Shown here: positions 46,561 to 57,872 of the stretch, one piece after another
How the letters are laid out: each line of letters starts with the position of its first letter
Position numbering within the stretch: position 1 is the stretch's first letter
Source of the DNA: Earliella scabrosa
Taxonomy: Eukaryota > Basidiomycota > Agaricomycetes > Polyporales > Polyporaceae
NCBI GenBank assembly: GCA_022605405.1
Contig: JABYQQ010000009.1
Coordinates: 868,001-932,000 of the forward strand
Direction of reading: 5' to 3'
Length of the DNA stretch: 64,000 bases
The notes under the pieces: generated by a model
What the model was told of the DNA's origin: nothing
Databases searched by the model: none
The model's input: only the letters and a program-made list of their open reading frames with translations
Position numbers and translations under genes: made by a program

Positions 46561-49500
46561 GGCGAGGTGTTGTACGCAGCGGGAAGCGTCCACTCGAACA
46601 TTCGAACATTCCAACCCCTCCTCCTCCCAGCAAGAAAAAACGCTCGAACCGTCGGGCGGCGGGATGAGCTCAACGACGTGTGACGTCACGGGAGAGTCCA
46701 AGAAGGGGGGGCCGGGGCGCGCTATTGGCTGATGCATCACCTCTCCTTGCTCCGCGCCTCTGCACTAAGTAAGTAACGTACGTTCCTTCCATCCTTGCCA
46801 TCTTGAGACTTGGACCTGGTCGTTTTTCTGCGCGCGCTTTCTGGTCCGTCTGTTTCCAACTCCGTGAACTTCGACGACGCTCTTCCTGCAACGTTCTGTT
46901 CGTGGCAAGCCTATCACTAGTCACTGTTTGCCGTACGTAACGTCCAAAAATGATATCGACCTCGAGTCGAGTCTCGAGACCTCCGTCTACCCTTGCTCCC
47001 ATTACATGTACATACACGCAGCACGCGCTCGCCCCTCCTCCCCCCGCACGATATCGAGCGAAATGCGACAGCAGTCACCAAAATCATCCCAAGGGCCAAT
47101 ATGCAGCCCAAATCAGCGTCTCCAGCTTGGCACGGCCCAACGCGCACGCGCACGCGAGCCCAACGCATGGCCGCACGCCGCTAGTCCCTCACCCGGCCCA
47201 CCACCCACAGTCGCGGCCCTCGCCGACCACACCCTCAAACACGACCCGCTGATACTGTGATAGGCCCATGATTTCCCGCCTCTGGTGGCTCATCCCCCTT
47301 CCCTACTTCCCGGCCCCGGTCCCGGTCCGCCATTCCCCCCGCTGCGCCTCTTGCCTACATCGGGCGCGGCCGCGGGCAAAGCAGCCAATGGGCGGGCGCG
47401 TGTGCGATCCCGAGATGGTGCCTACGCCCCCAGATTGGTCAACCGTTGTTTAGAGGGGGCCGCCGCTCGCCAATGCGAGATCGAGAGACCGACCGCGACC
47501 CGACTCTCTGCAGACTGCGACTACGTATCTCCGTGAGTGGATCGCGATCGCGATCGTGCTCCCCAATCGCGCGCGCCCCCGCCCTGTCCTGTCTTTGAAT
47601 TCGTCCTTGCTTCGCTGAGTAGATACTCCAGAGCGTCAGGCGGAACTTGATTGGAATGAGACTCGAGAGAGCGTGGATAGGTGCCGCCCATATGCATCAC
47701 CGCATGCATCTTCATCTGCATACGCACATGCACGATGCACAGCGATGGACGTCTGAGACAATCCAGATATTCACGAGCCTCCTACTCACTTACGGGCTGC
47801 TAAAATTCCAATCGCGCGCAATCGCTGCCAATCTCCTGTCAATCTCCTGGCTACGTACATACCTCATAAAGCAGGTCGCTCTCGTGCAGCGTGCGCGAAG
47901 TGGGGTGTGGCTGCTTGGATCGTCCACCGTACGCGCGTCACCCGACCGACGCGCGGCGCGTCCTAGGACTGCTTTGTCCCGCCATATGCATGCGGCCATT
48001 CAGGGATTTGCAGTCGCCGATCGTTAGTCCGAGTCGTGTGCGCACCCAAGACATTCCGAAACGAGCGACGCCTGCTCAGAAACTCAGAGCGCCGGGCAAT
48101 CTTCGGGAGCCGTGTGGCCCGTGCCTGCCACTCGATACTCGGTCGCGGCCAGCATTGATGATGTTCCTGTAAGACTCTGACTAAGTAGTTGGATTGCAAG
48201 ATGACTTGTCGACACAACGTTGAACGGAACTCTAGCTACACGCATGTGACATCGCATCTTCAGCACGACCGTCAAGCCTGGCCGTCATAGCCACGCCGGG
48301 TTGTAACTCGTTGCTGTCCAGCCAAGCCCTGACAAACCGCACGCAAGCTCGCATCCTCCGACATCTGTAAGTACATGTGCTGCTGCGTGCATACGGTTCA
48401 CGACGTGCACGCCTAGTTATCCGCACCGCTGCCCAACAGCATTTCGGCACCGCCTCTGGAATCCTCGACCGTCCGCATTACCGCTAGTTATGTTCACGCT
48501 CTCCGCGTCGAAGGATCGAAAGAGTCGAAACTGACGTGCTACATGCGAGCTGTGTCACTGTCTCGTCCGGGCGGGTGTATGCGGCCTTAGACAACTGCAC
48601 GACTGCACCGGTACCTAAGGGGGTGTACCAGGCCAGGATGGGGATAGAAGAGTCGTCGAGCTCGCTCGAGTGTTTCGCAGCTGCCGCATAGACTCCGCTT
48701 CGTCTCTGAGCCGCGCATCTGACGCACAGCGATCTATAGCTACCACTGCGGTGAGAGCCTGAGGGCACTCTGGATCGGGCGAGCCTGTCTGAAGCTATAG
48801 TCCCGAATACGCGTAGATGTCGCGAGGTCGGACCCGCTGGTCCAGGAATTTGTCTCGTCTCTATGATACTCAGTCGGACAGCTGCAGGTCCATAGCTCTG
48901 CCTGTCCGGCAGCCATCCCAGCGACGACGCTTCGGATCCGGGCAGGCGTCGAGTAGGACGCACTCTCCAGGCTTCTTCCAAAGCTTCACAGCTTCCTTCA
49001 TACGACGGCGACTAGTCCTCTGCTAGCCTCGAAGAACCCCGCGAACGTGCTGAACCTTGCTCGACGTCCTCCGAGATATCCAGAATCCATCCCATCCGAT
49101 ATCCAGCCTCTCCAGACCTCGCCGTCGCCGGCACCTACCTATCCAAACGTCAACGTAACGTCTGCATCGGGAGCAGACGTTAACCTCGCGCTCGCTCCCA
49201 GTCGCTCCCTCGTGAGTTCACGCTCCTCGGGTCTCGGCCCACCCTCCCGATCGTGCGCCTCCTTCCGCAAACAGACCCGCGTCCGCGTCCGGTTCCATTC
49301 AAGTTGCTCCTCGCGCCTCGACTCTCGACCTCCTCCCAGATTCCGAGTGGACGTGGAACGGACGAGGGCCAGCTCGAGCCCGCCGCCCCCCGACCGTGCA
49401 CGATCCGTCCAGCTGTGAAGAGCGGCGTCGGCCCCGACAAACTGGCCCGAGCGTAGGCTGCCCGACGTCCTCTTTGCGCGCGGCCGTCACAGATCCATCT

Positions 49501-50030
49501 GAGGCGCAGTGTGGCACACCCTCGAGCTCGTCCGGGCCCGCGATGGGCACGGACGGCCCGCGCTCTCAAGTCACACTGGCATGCTCCTCGCACGGTGCGA
49601 GACGGTTCGCTGTCTGCCCGGGCCCTCGATCGAGGAGCCCAGCTAGTGGCGCGTGGCGTGGCTGCAACATGAGCGAGAGGAACGGTCGATCGCGCGTCGT
49701 CGTCCTGACTTGAGAGTCTAGCCAGCGTCGACGCGCGTGTGGCCCAGTACTGTTGTGAGGGATTTGCGCTGCGAAACCGTCACACGCCGCCACCTGCGCC
49801 CAAGTATGTACAGATGCGCGGCTACATCGATATCCTTCAGCTTCATTTCCTCTGTCCGTCAGTATGTCGGAGGTTCTCAAGTACCGTCCGTTTGCATGTG
49901 AAGTCGAAAGGTCGAGGGAGCTCTTGCGCACACCAGGGGCAAGTTCACATATAACCATGGACATTAACTATCATACTGTATCATACTAATCGACATTGAC
50001 GTCTCGTACAGCCGATAATGGAGGGGATGA
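46561..50030. other. GC-rich stretch with promoter-like motifs, no defined gene
   Basis: A perfect TGACGTCA (ATF/CREB-type site) lies near 46681-46688 and an inverted CCAAT (ATTGG) near 46723-46728, as in a fungal promoter, but no gene model follows in either direction. ORFs here (for example a 123-aa plus-strand ORF from 49047 and a 165-aa minus-strand ORF 48981-48484) match no family I know. Confidence 0.3.
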
Positions 50031-51166
50031 ATAACGATGGGGGATGGTCCTGCGCGGTATCATCGTATGCGTGCGGTATGCGGTATGTTGAGGGGTACCC
50101 GAGACAATGCAGTGTGTGTGTGATGAGTGTGTGTGTGTATGTGTGGTGGGGGGAGGCAATGCGTGTGGATGCAAGATGCTGATGGATGCGTATGCGATGA
50201 GGGATGCGCGAGGATACTCGAGGGTAAAAAAGGCAGGAGGAGGAGGAGGGCTGCTAATGGTACACGATAACAACCAAGAGATGGCGGTCCACTTGGCAGA
50301 GAGAGAGAGGACAAAGCGAGCAAACAAACATGCACAACGAATCAGACACAAATAATAAGTACGCGTATACGACTGTTCATACAACCTTCACACCGAGAAC
50401 CGAACCGAGTTCCGAACCCAACGAGAAAATGGAGGGGAAATTGGCGAGAGAGAGAGAGAGAGGGAGAGGGAGAGAGGCGAGATCCAGGAGACCAAACGAG
50501 CGACCGCGAGAGACGAGCGAGCGAGATACCGATACACGACAATGTACACATCCTCTCCTGTCGCGCTGCCAGACAGCGCAGACAACCAGAGGACGGAGAC
50601 GGACGGTGGCGCGCGCCCGCGTCCCTACCCCGGAGCGAGTGCCCGAGACGACTAGAGACCCGGTGACCCGACGGTAAGCCAAGACCCAAGCGAAGCAGTG
50701 GTGGTACAGATAATATACACGGGGTTGTTATGGGACATTTTGTGCGCGGTCGCCGGTGGTGGTGGTGCATTAGGATGGTGAGGCGAGCGCGGGCGAGTAG
50801 GCGGGGTCATAGCGTAGTCGAGTATGTGGGCGTTAAGGTACAGCACAGTGGCGGGCGGGTAGGGTAGACGTTGGGGGATAAGGATAAGGGGAGACCAAGG
50901 ATCGAGAGCATGCGAGGAGCGGCGAATAAGTCAATGGTGGTCGGCGGGCGATGCAATGGCGATGCGAATGACTGTCGATGCATAAGATGCGAGGGAATGA
51001 CAATGCGGGCCGTTGGGCGACGGCGAGGGTATGCGCGGGGGTTTGAGGTATCCAGGTATCGACAATGGGGGTATGCGATGTGCGATATTGACATGATAAG
51101 GATGCTTGCAGGGGACGGGACGACGACGATACCTCGCCCGCCGTCCGCGACATAGCCTCGCTGCGC
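50031..51166. repeat. 3' flank of the Ecl1-like gene, with simple repeats
   Basis: Contains a (GT)n-rich run at about 50112-50146 and a (GA)n-rich run at 50446-50477. It probably includes the 3' UTR of the minus-strand gene ending at 51167. No ORF of interest. Confidence 0.45.
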
Positions 51167-52983
51167 CTAGTAGCGCGCGCCGCCAAAGAGGAAAAGCCGC
51201 TTGATGGGCTCCTCAACGAGCACCTCGACTTCGACGTCGCGCTCGACGCCGTCGACCACCTTGCGCTCGATCCGCTTCTCCTTCTTGGGGGCAACCCGCA
51301 TGATCGGGTACGTGTAGGTCTCCGAGGAGTAGCTCCACGTACGCGCTGGCGAAGACGTCAGCATCGAGGATGGACGCAAGGACAACATAGTAACTCACTA
51401 GCTACGGGGCGAGTCTTGCCAACAGTGGGAAGCGAGCAGGCAGCGGCCCGGGCCGCCTCGAGCTCGTCTTCCTCGCTCTGGGTCTCCATGGTGTCGACGC
51501 TGGCATCGCTATTCTGCCGACTGAGAGGACTGCGCTTGCGACCAGAGACAGAGCCTATCGTGCTCAGCACAGCGCTCTGGCTGCCCCAGGAGGTACCAGA
51601 GCTGCCGTCGATGCTAGACACGCTGGAGTTGACACGGCGCATCTTGACGTCAGGAACCAGCAGACGACCCTCAGCGCCAGGCTTGAGAAGAGAGACTTCC
51701 CGAGCAAGCGCGGAGCGAGTCGAGCCGGTGGGAGAAGTAGAGAGAGTTTGGCCACGGTGAATGGAGCTCCGGGATTCGGAGCGCCTAGTGAAGGACGCCG
51801 AGAACTGAGAGTAGAGCTCCTGAGTAGAGGCGTCGACGGCGCGCGAGGGGAGGGAGGAGGTCGAAGCGCTGGGCTTCACCTCCGCAGCAGGCTTGCCCTC
51901 GCCCAGTGTCGAGTGCACGCCGCGCGAGCGATGGGGACTCGCAACGTACGAGCCGTACGCGCGGTCAGCAGCATCGTCGCGGTCGCCGCAGGTGAAGTCG
52001 CGCGGTGGCGCGAAGTTGTAGACACTTGCACGCCATGCATTGGAGCCGTCTGTCCAGCCGGGTATAGGCTTGTTGAGGTCCTCAGGCTCGCTGTGCACAG
52101 GGATGCCCCAAGAAGACCGCTTGGGCTTCTCAGGACAGAGGGCAGCTTGAATGCGACGTGCAGCCATCATGATGCCACCCTCAAGACGAGGTGCCGCTTG
52201 TTCGTCGGAGGACTTGTTGGACTTGCGGGTGAATGGAGGAGGGGGAGGAAGGGGCGCGAAGCCGTAGATGGCGGAAAGACGCGAGTACGCATCGGCATGC
52301 GCATCGCCCTTGGGTACAGGTGCGTGTGCCATGGCAGGGGTGGTGGTGGGGGAGGAGACAGACGAACGCGATTCGTACGACGCACCGCTCGAACAATCGC
52401 TATCCTCCTGAGACGACGACAACTCCGTGACCGAGTTTGGGGGGACTGGAGGGAGTTTGGGGGAAAGACAGCGCTCGGGGTTGTACTTGATGTCGATGGC
52501 ACTGTGGATGGACTGGAGGTCGGCGAGGCGACACTCGTCGGAGCAGTAGAAGGGAGCAGGGGTCTGGTCGATGACTGTTCGGTGGCGAACAGGTGCACCG
52601 GACTTGGAGGGGGCGGGGAGCGCGTCGGACTTGGTGTCCTGCGGGGGAGCGTCCTTTGTGGGTGAGCGCTTGATGGCGCCGTTGGGCTTTACGCGACCGG
52701 TGCCGTGGACGAGACCTTGCGCCCGTGGGCGGATGGTGCCCGTCTTGCCACGCGCGAGGCGTGCATGAGGGTCCTGCTGGTGGGTGGTTTTGGATTCTGT
52801 AGAGCGGGGATCAGACGCGGGGAGACAAAGAGATGGTGGGGGGAGCTCACGAGTAGCAGTGGGGGAGACGGGGGGAGCAGGGGTAGGATGGGAGTCGACG
52901 GGTACGTGAAGGCGTTTGGGCACTATCTGGCGCGAGCAGACGGGACACCAGATGGAGTCGAAGGGGATGTCGACGGGATCCAT
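51167..52983 (-). CDS. Ecl1/Ecl2/Ecl3-like zinc-binding life-span regulator family protein (about 569 aa)
   Basis: Exons: 52983-52851, 52796-51399 and 51345-51167. The first intron (52850-52797, GTGAGC to ACAG, 54 nt, no stop) could also be retained, giving 587 aa. The second is 51398-51346 (GTGAGT to CCAG). The N-terminus has WCPVCSRQI (C13, C16) and, about 110 residues later, PAPFYCSDECRLADLQSIH, the split CxxC...CxxxC signature of the Ecl1/2/3 family (PF12855). Fission-yeast Ecl proteins are short and extend chronological life span on nutrient limitation. This one adds about 400 disordered Ser/Pro/Arg residues, an acidic SEEDELEAARAAA patch, and a conserved-looking C-terminus (WSYSSETYTYPIMRV, then a basic/acidic stretch ending FLFGGARY). 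Likely nuclear or cytosolic regulator; exact role is inference. Confidence 0.8.
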
Positions 52984-55900
52984 GGTGTCGGGGGAGGGCT
53001 GTCGGGGAAGAGGGCGGAGGGAGATCCTGTCCGGTCTTATAACTCAACTTGTGCCTCCCGGCACCCGCGTCCCCGTTATTTTATTATTTATTTTCCCCAG
53101 AGCGCGTTTGAAACGCGCGAGATCCCAGATCTGGCGGTGCCCGATATGGTATCCGCGTCTCATTGGCCGCATAAGACACCGATCCGATTCCCAGCCTTTT
53201 GCCGAACCAATAGCGCCGTTGTCCAATCAGTCCAGGCCTCGGCCGCCCAATCCCCTCGTTCCTCCCATTTTCCACCATTACGTCCTTGCCCGCCTGCACA
53301 GACGCCCTCCTCTGCCTCCCTCTCCCCTGCCCGCTCTGCCTGCCCGCTCTGCCTGCCTCCCCCGCGGCCCTCTCCCAGCGGCCCACCAGTCCATTCCCCG
53401 CGTCGTCCTGCCATCCCTATCCTGCCAGCGTCCGTCGCCAGGCCAGACCCGTCTGTGCCTGCGCCTGCGCCTGCGTCTACAGCGTCCTGTGGTCTTGTGC
53501 TGCGAGCACCGCCGGCCCACAGGTAGCGACGGGCCGCACAACAGGGCAGCGGGCGTCTGGCGCGAGCGCGCGACGGGTGGATGTCGGCGTAATTGGCCTG
53601 CCCCGGATTTTCTCCCGGGGCCCGCCTGTCGGGCGTGGACCGGACATCTCCAGCTTACGGCACCTGCCTCATCGGGGCGCTGTGGACGTCGCTGGCCAAT
53701 GGCGGACGGCCGCCCCGGGCCTCTGCCCGCCCACACCCGACCGTCACAAATCAGGCGCCATGCTCCCCCGCATTCCCCGCTCCGTCTCCACCTCGGACGC
53801 CCTGCGAGCACTCGTCCTATGCTGCCCCTCTCTCCCCACACCGTCCCCTGCCCTCTGATTTTGTCGTGCCACCCCGCAAACGCCGCCCGCTCTCGTGTCT
53901 CGCGACCTTTCGTCGCGTGCTCTCGACTGTGTGGCCGTTCTCTCGTCCAATCCCCGCTCCAGCCAATCCCGTCCCTGCTCCCCTCGACTATTCCCATCCG
54001 TCCAGGCTCTCGCAGCCTGGCCTCCTATTATCTATCTCATCCATACGCACACATTACTTGATCCATCCCATCTCATCGCACCATCATGATCACTCGACCG
54101 TCCGCCTGCCCTATCTTCACATCGCTTTCCGGAGCCTGATATCCCGCCACTTCATTTTCCGCATCTGCGTAGAATGTACATGTCCATTACTCAGTTTACT
54201 GTACCCAGATATCGATGTCTCTCCAGTCTCGTGGACTCAACCACCCTGCTGGGATCTCTCCCTGATGCCTGATGTTTGTATTCTCTGGCTACCTTTCATC
54301 CTCTCGACATCTCTGACAATTGGACTCGACCATCCCCTTCGCTCCCGTGATTCCGTCTCCTGTGCCACTGCCTTGTAGCATCTCTCCAGCCTGCCTTCAT
54401 CTCCGGTCTCTAACGCGTCCCGTCTCCGTCATCGTGTTTCCTCTCCGTAGTCCGCGGTCCATCTCCCCTCGCACCGCATCTCATCGCATCGTCATCTCCC
54501 ACCTCGAGGTCTCCCCACCGCCCATCACCCGTCCAAATCAAGTGCTTCCCAACCTCTCCGCCACACATGCTTCCCTCGCTTGTCTTCGCCCATTTCCCCC
54601 GCACCTCTCGCGCGGTGCCTGGTCGTGTCCGCAAGGCCCTCCGGCTCCTCGACCCGGATGCCTTCCTTGGACCCGACGATCTCCCCCGCGGGTGTACTCT
54701 CGTACTCTATCACGCATGACGATGTCATGCGATTATGTACCGAGTATGTACGCGCCCCACACCGTAACGTCTAAGCTTATCTCCCTCGCCTTCTTCTCCC
54801 TCTCGCGTGTGCGTGTCCGATCCCGATCCTGCGAGTGCGTACATAACCCAGTATGTAAGTCAGCACTCACGGAGGCATGCCTTCCGAGCCTCCGATGTAC
54901 TTGCGCCGTGTTTCCTGCACCGCTGCCGACGTAATCCCCATCCAAGCAGCTGCAGCGAGCACTGATCACGATACTCGCCACGCTCCCGACGGCTGGCCGC
55001 TGCACCGTGGCTTGCCATGAGCCACGATCGAGTCAGGCGTGCACCACCGATCTATGTAAGTACCATCCGTACGTCCGCGTCCGTCCGTCCGTGATCCGCC
55101 CAAGCCACACATGCACCTACACGCGATTATCTCGAGCCCGCGTGCTCCTCCTCTTGCTCCGGGCACGGAGCGCAACAACACGAGCGAGGCACTAAGTATA
55201 TGCATCTAGATGCGCACGCACGCTGCAGCTGACAATCGCAGCGATTGTCCATGATCGTCCATCGTAACCCGTTAACGTTGCTTTCTCCAGCGGCCGCCCG
55301 CGCGCATCGCTACTAGTAGTACTATGCCTTTTCCGAGCTCTTCGGGATGCACGCTGCACCTCGCTCGCCGCATGTGCGCTGCTAGGTTCCGCCGCGGACC
55401 CGCTTGCTGGAGCTCGCCACATACACATGCATAGCGTCGCGATTTCGGTCCGTGGTCGACACGCGCAGTAGGTGCTATGTCTGTTTCGCGGTTCCTTTGA
55501 TCTGGACTGGCAGTGCCAGTGGCGTACCTGACGCGGACTCTGGCCGTTGTGGCAAACGTTACCAGGGCGAGCCGGAAACCCTTAGCAAGCTTGAGACTAT
55601 CGTACCTGCTGGTGAGTGTAGCTTTGTCCCGCATTTGTCTAGGATCTCCGAGAGGGAAACTAGTGCTCCTAGAGATACAGACTCTGGCTCCGGACGGCCC
55701 GGGGTTACGGGTATGAAAGGCTCTACCATACCCGCACAAGATTCAAATATTCACGTCTTGCGTCCCCGGTCGATCTGGATTCCGTCCTTTGTAGCATGCA
55801 CGATGAAGGTTGCGCTCCGGAAGGAAGCTCATCTCCGCCCGCCACCGTCGTATATGTAGCTCGCTAGCGACCGCTACTACTTAGGCGGCTCACGCTAGTC

Positions 55901-56610
55901 GACGTCAACGTCAATACCCAATATCTTATAGGCAATCTTGGACCTTCATTCCGCTCGAATAGGCCATCACTGAGCATTCCCCGTCCGTGCGCCCTGTCAC
56001 TCATATGTACACAACAATACTTGCTGTTTTGCTTCCGCTCCGTCGGTCGTCCCGGAGATGACAGCCACCGCCGACGTCTTGTTCTGTCTCTGCCCTAGCG
56101 CACGCGCAGGTCGACTTCGAGCTGTTCAGCGTCCTCATCCACCAAGACCACCATGACCGCCAGAGCCAGAGCCAGGGATCGCGAGCAGCTCGCACCCCCG
56201 AAACACCTCCAGCAGCCAAGCCCTCCCGAAGTCCAGACCCCCCAGCTGCAGCCGCCTCCCTCCGCCCAGTGATTGTGGCCACGCGCTGTCCAATCGCCTC
56301 GCGCATCTCGCGAGTCGCATCGCCAACGGGTCCTGGACATGTGCGTGCGTCCGCAAAGCCTCCAGTCTGCCGGTGCCGCTGTCCCGCCGCGGTGCGGTGC
56401 GCGCCCGATCGGTCGTCGTCGTTGTTGCGCGTCGGGTGGAAGATGTTTGCATCCGGTGGCCACAGGGACGCCACCGTCGCGAAATGCTTCCGGCGCCTTG
56501 GTATGCTCCCGCTCGTCGTCAGCGTCAGCAAGTAACAAGAGTCCTCTCTGCACTTGCATTCGATCGTATGCAGAATGCCTGCGCCACTGCCAACTGGTGA
56601 CTGGAGAGTA
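52984..56610. other. Upstream flank of the Ecl1-like gene and gene-poor DNA
   Basis: The first 1.5 kb is strongly strand-asymmetric (pyrimidine-rich on plus, purine-rich on the gene's sense strand) and probably holds its promoter and 5' UTR. Long plus-strand ORFs here (up to 381 aa) are Pro/Ser/Leu/Arg-rich and look like composition artefacts. A piece at about 56107-56270 (VDFELFSVLIHQDHHDRQSQ on plus) looks somewhat coding but cannot be placed in a gene. Confidence 0.35.
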
Positions 56611-57542
56611 CACCGCTAAACGTGGGTCTGGCGGAATTCAGGTGGTGATGGCTACAGGCGGAGACCGAGTGGACGGCCAGGTGGCGGGGAGGGTACAACC
56701 AGGCTTAATCCAACTGCCCAGAAGGCTGGTGGATTCCAGAGGTGGTCCCAGCGTATTCCATGAGATGCTGCCTTGGCGGGGCGCCGCCTGCCTGAACTGG
56801 TAGGTCGGCGCTTTCCGGTTACGGACTTGCCCACTTGGACCAACGTTCGACTTTGTCCGCAACTTCTACCTGTGTCTCCCAGCTCCCCTACCTCTAAGTC
56901 CCTCGCTCTGACCTGCTTCCTCTACCGTTCTTCTCATGCATCTAGGTAGCCATGTTAACGCCTGCGGCAAGCCTCGGGAGCGTGCCAAAGCTGCTGCATT
57001 AAAGAGCGTCGATATGTCAGCACATCACCAACACGACGTGTCATCAAATGCCCCCGACGGCCGAAATGGCACCTCTCCAGCGGCTCAGGACTGGGGGCTA
57101 AGGTATGCACTATACATTTGTGGACGGTCTGGGAATGGCAGAGTCTGTTGTGTGGGTTCGCCTGTGTTGCACGAGGTGCATCCTCTTCCACGTCACTGAC
57201 GAACGTCGGACCAATCACTCACTGTTAGCTACGATAGAGTTCGAGTAGGAGACTTATTATTGTATTCATGTATCCTTAGAACGATGTCGTACATGCGAAC
57301 GGGCATTTGCTAGCCCAATACTACCAATCTATGCCCGCCCCAATGGCGGGAAGCCAGCTGGTTGCCCCCCTCGGCAGGGGGGCGCTTCACAATAGCTACC
57401 CAGGGACATCGGGCTCGGAATCCAAGTGGCTAGGTCAGTGGAATCCACCTGCGTTCTGGGCAGTTGGATTCCAGTTGGCGTGACGCTCATTTCCACCGGG
57501 CATCAGCCCACCTGAATTCCGCCAGACCCACGTTTAGCGGTG
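56611..57542. mobile_element. TIR element, 932 bp, non-autonomous DNA transposon
   Basis: The left end from 56611 starts CACCGCTAAACGTGGGTCTG and the right end at 57542 is its reverse complement; the match is perfect over 35 bp. A second inverted match lies further inside, around AATCCAACTGCCCAGAA (about 56706 and 57464). TA dinucleotides flank both ends (56609-56610 and 57543-57544), as expected for TA-targeting elements. The interior has no transposase ORF (largest about 87 aa, unrecognised), so movement would need an enzyme supplied from elsewhere. Confidence 0.78.
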
Positions 57543-57591
57543 TAGGTGAGACTTTGCGTGCTGCCAATGTGCCATGCCTCGAGGCGCGATA

Positions 57592-57870
57592 CTGTACCAT
57601 TTCGACCCATTCTTCGTGTCACGCGTCCCAAGGGGGTCTGAAGATGAATAATAAGAGGTCCGTCACGCGTCCCAAGGCCCTTTGAATGTCTTCGCAGCTA
57701 AGTGTCACGCGCGCTTATACGGCGCTTAACGCGTTTTGGCAGGGGGTGGCCAGCCACTGAAGAGAATGTTACGTTTTGTCCCATGGTCACAGGGAGGTCG
57801 CCGAGCATGAATATTCAGAATTTTGGTGTCACATGTCCCACCCCATGAATAATGGGTCGAAATGGTACAG
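57592..57870. mobile_element. MITE, 279 bp, TA-flanked
   Basis: The left end CTGTACCATTTCGACCCATT (57592-57611) is the exact reverse complement of the right end 57851-57870. TA lies directly outside both ends. Inside, GTCACGCGTCCCAAGG occurs twice in direct orientation (about 57620 and 57663). No ORF. It lies only about 50 bp from the larger TIR element but has unrelated termini. Confidence 0.75.
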
Positions 57871-57872
57871 TA

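Noticed and set aside
51748..53526. Plus-strand ORFs of 305 and 273 aa opposite the Ecl1-like gene
   Set aside because: The minus strand has the CPVC/CSDEC motif and clean splicing; the plus ORFs are low-complexity Gly/Arg-rich shadows.
52916..54378. Plus-strand ORFs of 381 and 261 aa upstream of the Ecl1-like gene
   Set aside because: They arise from pyrimidine-rich DNA (Pro/Ser/Leu/Arg runs) and match no family.
56107..56535. Possible exon reading VDFELFSVLIHQDHHD on the plus strand
   Set aside because: It becomes low-complexity within 40 residues, no supporting upstream or downstream exons could be found, and no family is recognised.
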